Positions 5,086 to 5,119 of a stretch of 5,119 bases of DNA are shown here, piece by piece. The DNA lies in the NCBI GenBank assembly GCA_051883075.1, contig JBJETA010000021.1, positions 1-5,119 on the forward strand, in the 5' to 3' direction. The notes beneath the pieces are model-generated. The model was given only the letters and a program-made list of their open reading frames with translations. It did no database searches and was not told the DNA's origin. Origin of the DNA: Aminipila sp051883075. GTDB lineage: Bacteria; Bacillota; Clostridia; Peptostreptococcales; Anaerovoracaceae. A program made the translations under genes and the position numbers. Within the stretch, counting starts at the first letter, position 1, and every line of letters begins with the position of its first letter.

Positions 5086-5119
5086 AAAAATTTTCAGCCT
5101 TTAAACATCAAGTTCCCAT

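Noticed and set aside
5101..5119. Possible C-terminal end of a minus-strand gene (WELDV, stop at 5101)
   Set aside because: Only five codons are visible, and another frame also gives a plausible end (GNLMFKG, stop at 5094). The terminator at 5050-5085 supports some gene here, but not which frame.
1..5119. CRISPR array, insertion sequence, toxin-antitoxin pair, phage genes or a defence system
   Set aside because: No spaced direct repeats, transposase motifs, terminal inverted repeats or paired small genes were found on either strand. All intergenic gaps are short and accounted for.

Overview
The window looks like ordinary chromosome from a low-GC Firmicute, most likely a clostridial gut-type anaerobe such as a member of the Lachnospiraceae. 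That guess rests on AT-rich intergenic DNA, strong AGGAGG-type ribosome binding sites, an aldo/keto reductase of the ferredoxin-tailed type common in strict anaerobes, and a Firmicute-style rRNA leader at the left edge. It is an inference; no 16S sequence is present to confirm it.

Layout, left to right. Positions 1-145 hold a strong leftward promoter with an A-rich upstream element and a leader carrying a hairpin and a boxA-like motif, so an rRNA operon probably starts just left of the window. Next comes a divergent pair: an HxlR-family regulator (147-485, minus) and a LysE-family amino-acid or metabolite exporter (637-1263, plus). Their 151-bp spacer carries a good promoter and several repeated or palindromic operator-like elements. 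The exporter runs tail-to-tail, with an 8-bp gap, into an aldo/keto reductase with two 4Fe-4S motifs (1272-2381, minus). An intrinsic terminator at 2411-2444 separates that gene from a two-gene operon read from right to left: nfeD-like (3410-3892) then a QmcA/stomatin-like SPFH protein (2473-3390). Farther right is a single gene for a protein with class I methyltransferase features but no recognised substrate (4036-4935, minus). A long perfect hairpin terminator (5050-5085) then marks the end of a gene lying beyond the right edge.

Functionally these are separate transcription units. The regulator probably controls the exporter and itself. The NfeD and SPFH proteins very likely form one membrane assembly, as in the E. 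coli ybbJ-qmcA pair. The reductase and the methyltransferase-like protein have no evident partners here. Every protein gene except the exporter is on the minus strand, as is the inferred rRNA operon, which suggests that replication travels leftwards through this region.

I see no convincing previously undescribed multi-gene system. The points most worth checking are the unassigned methyltransferase-like protein, the repeat-rich control region between the regulator and exporter, the rRNA-type promoter abutting the regulator, and the perfectly alternating purine-pyrimidine hairpin at the right edge.
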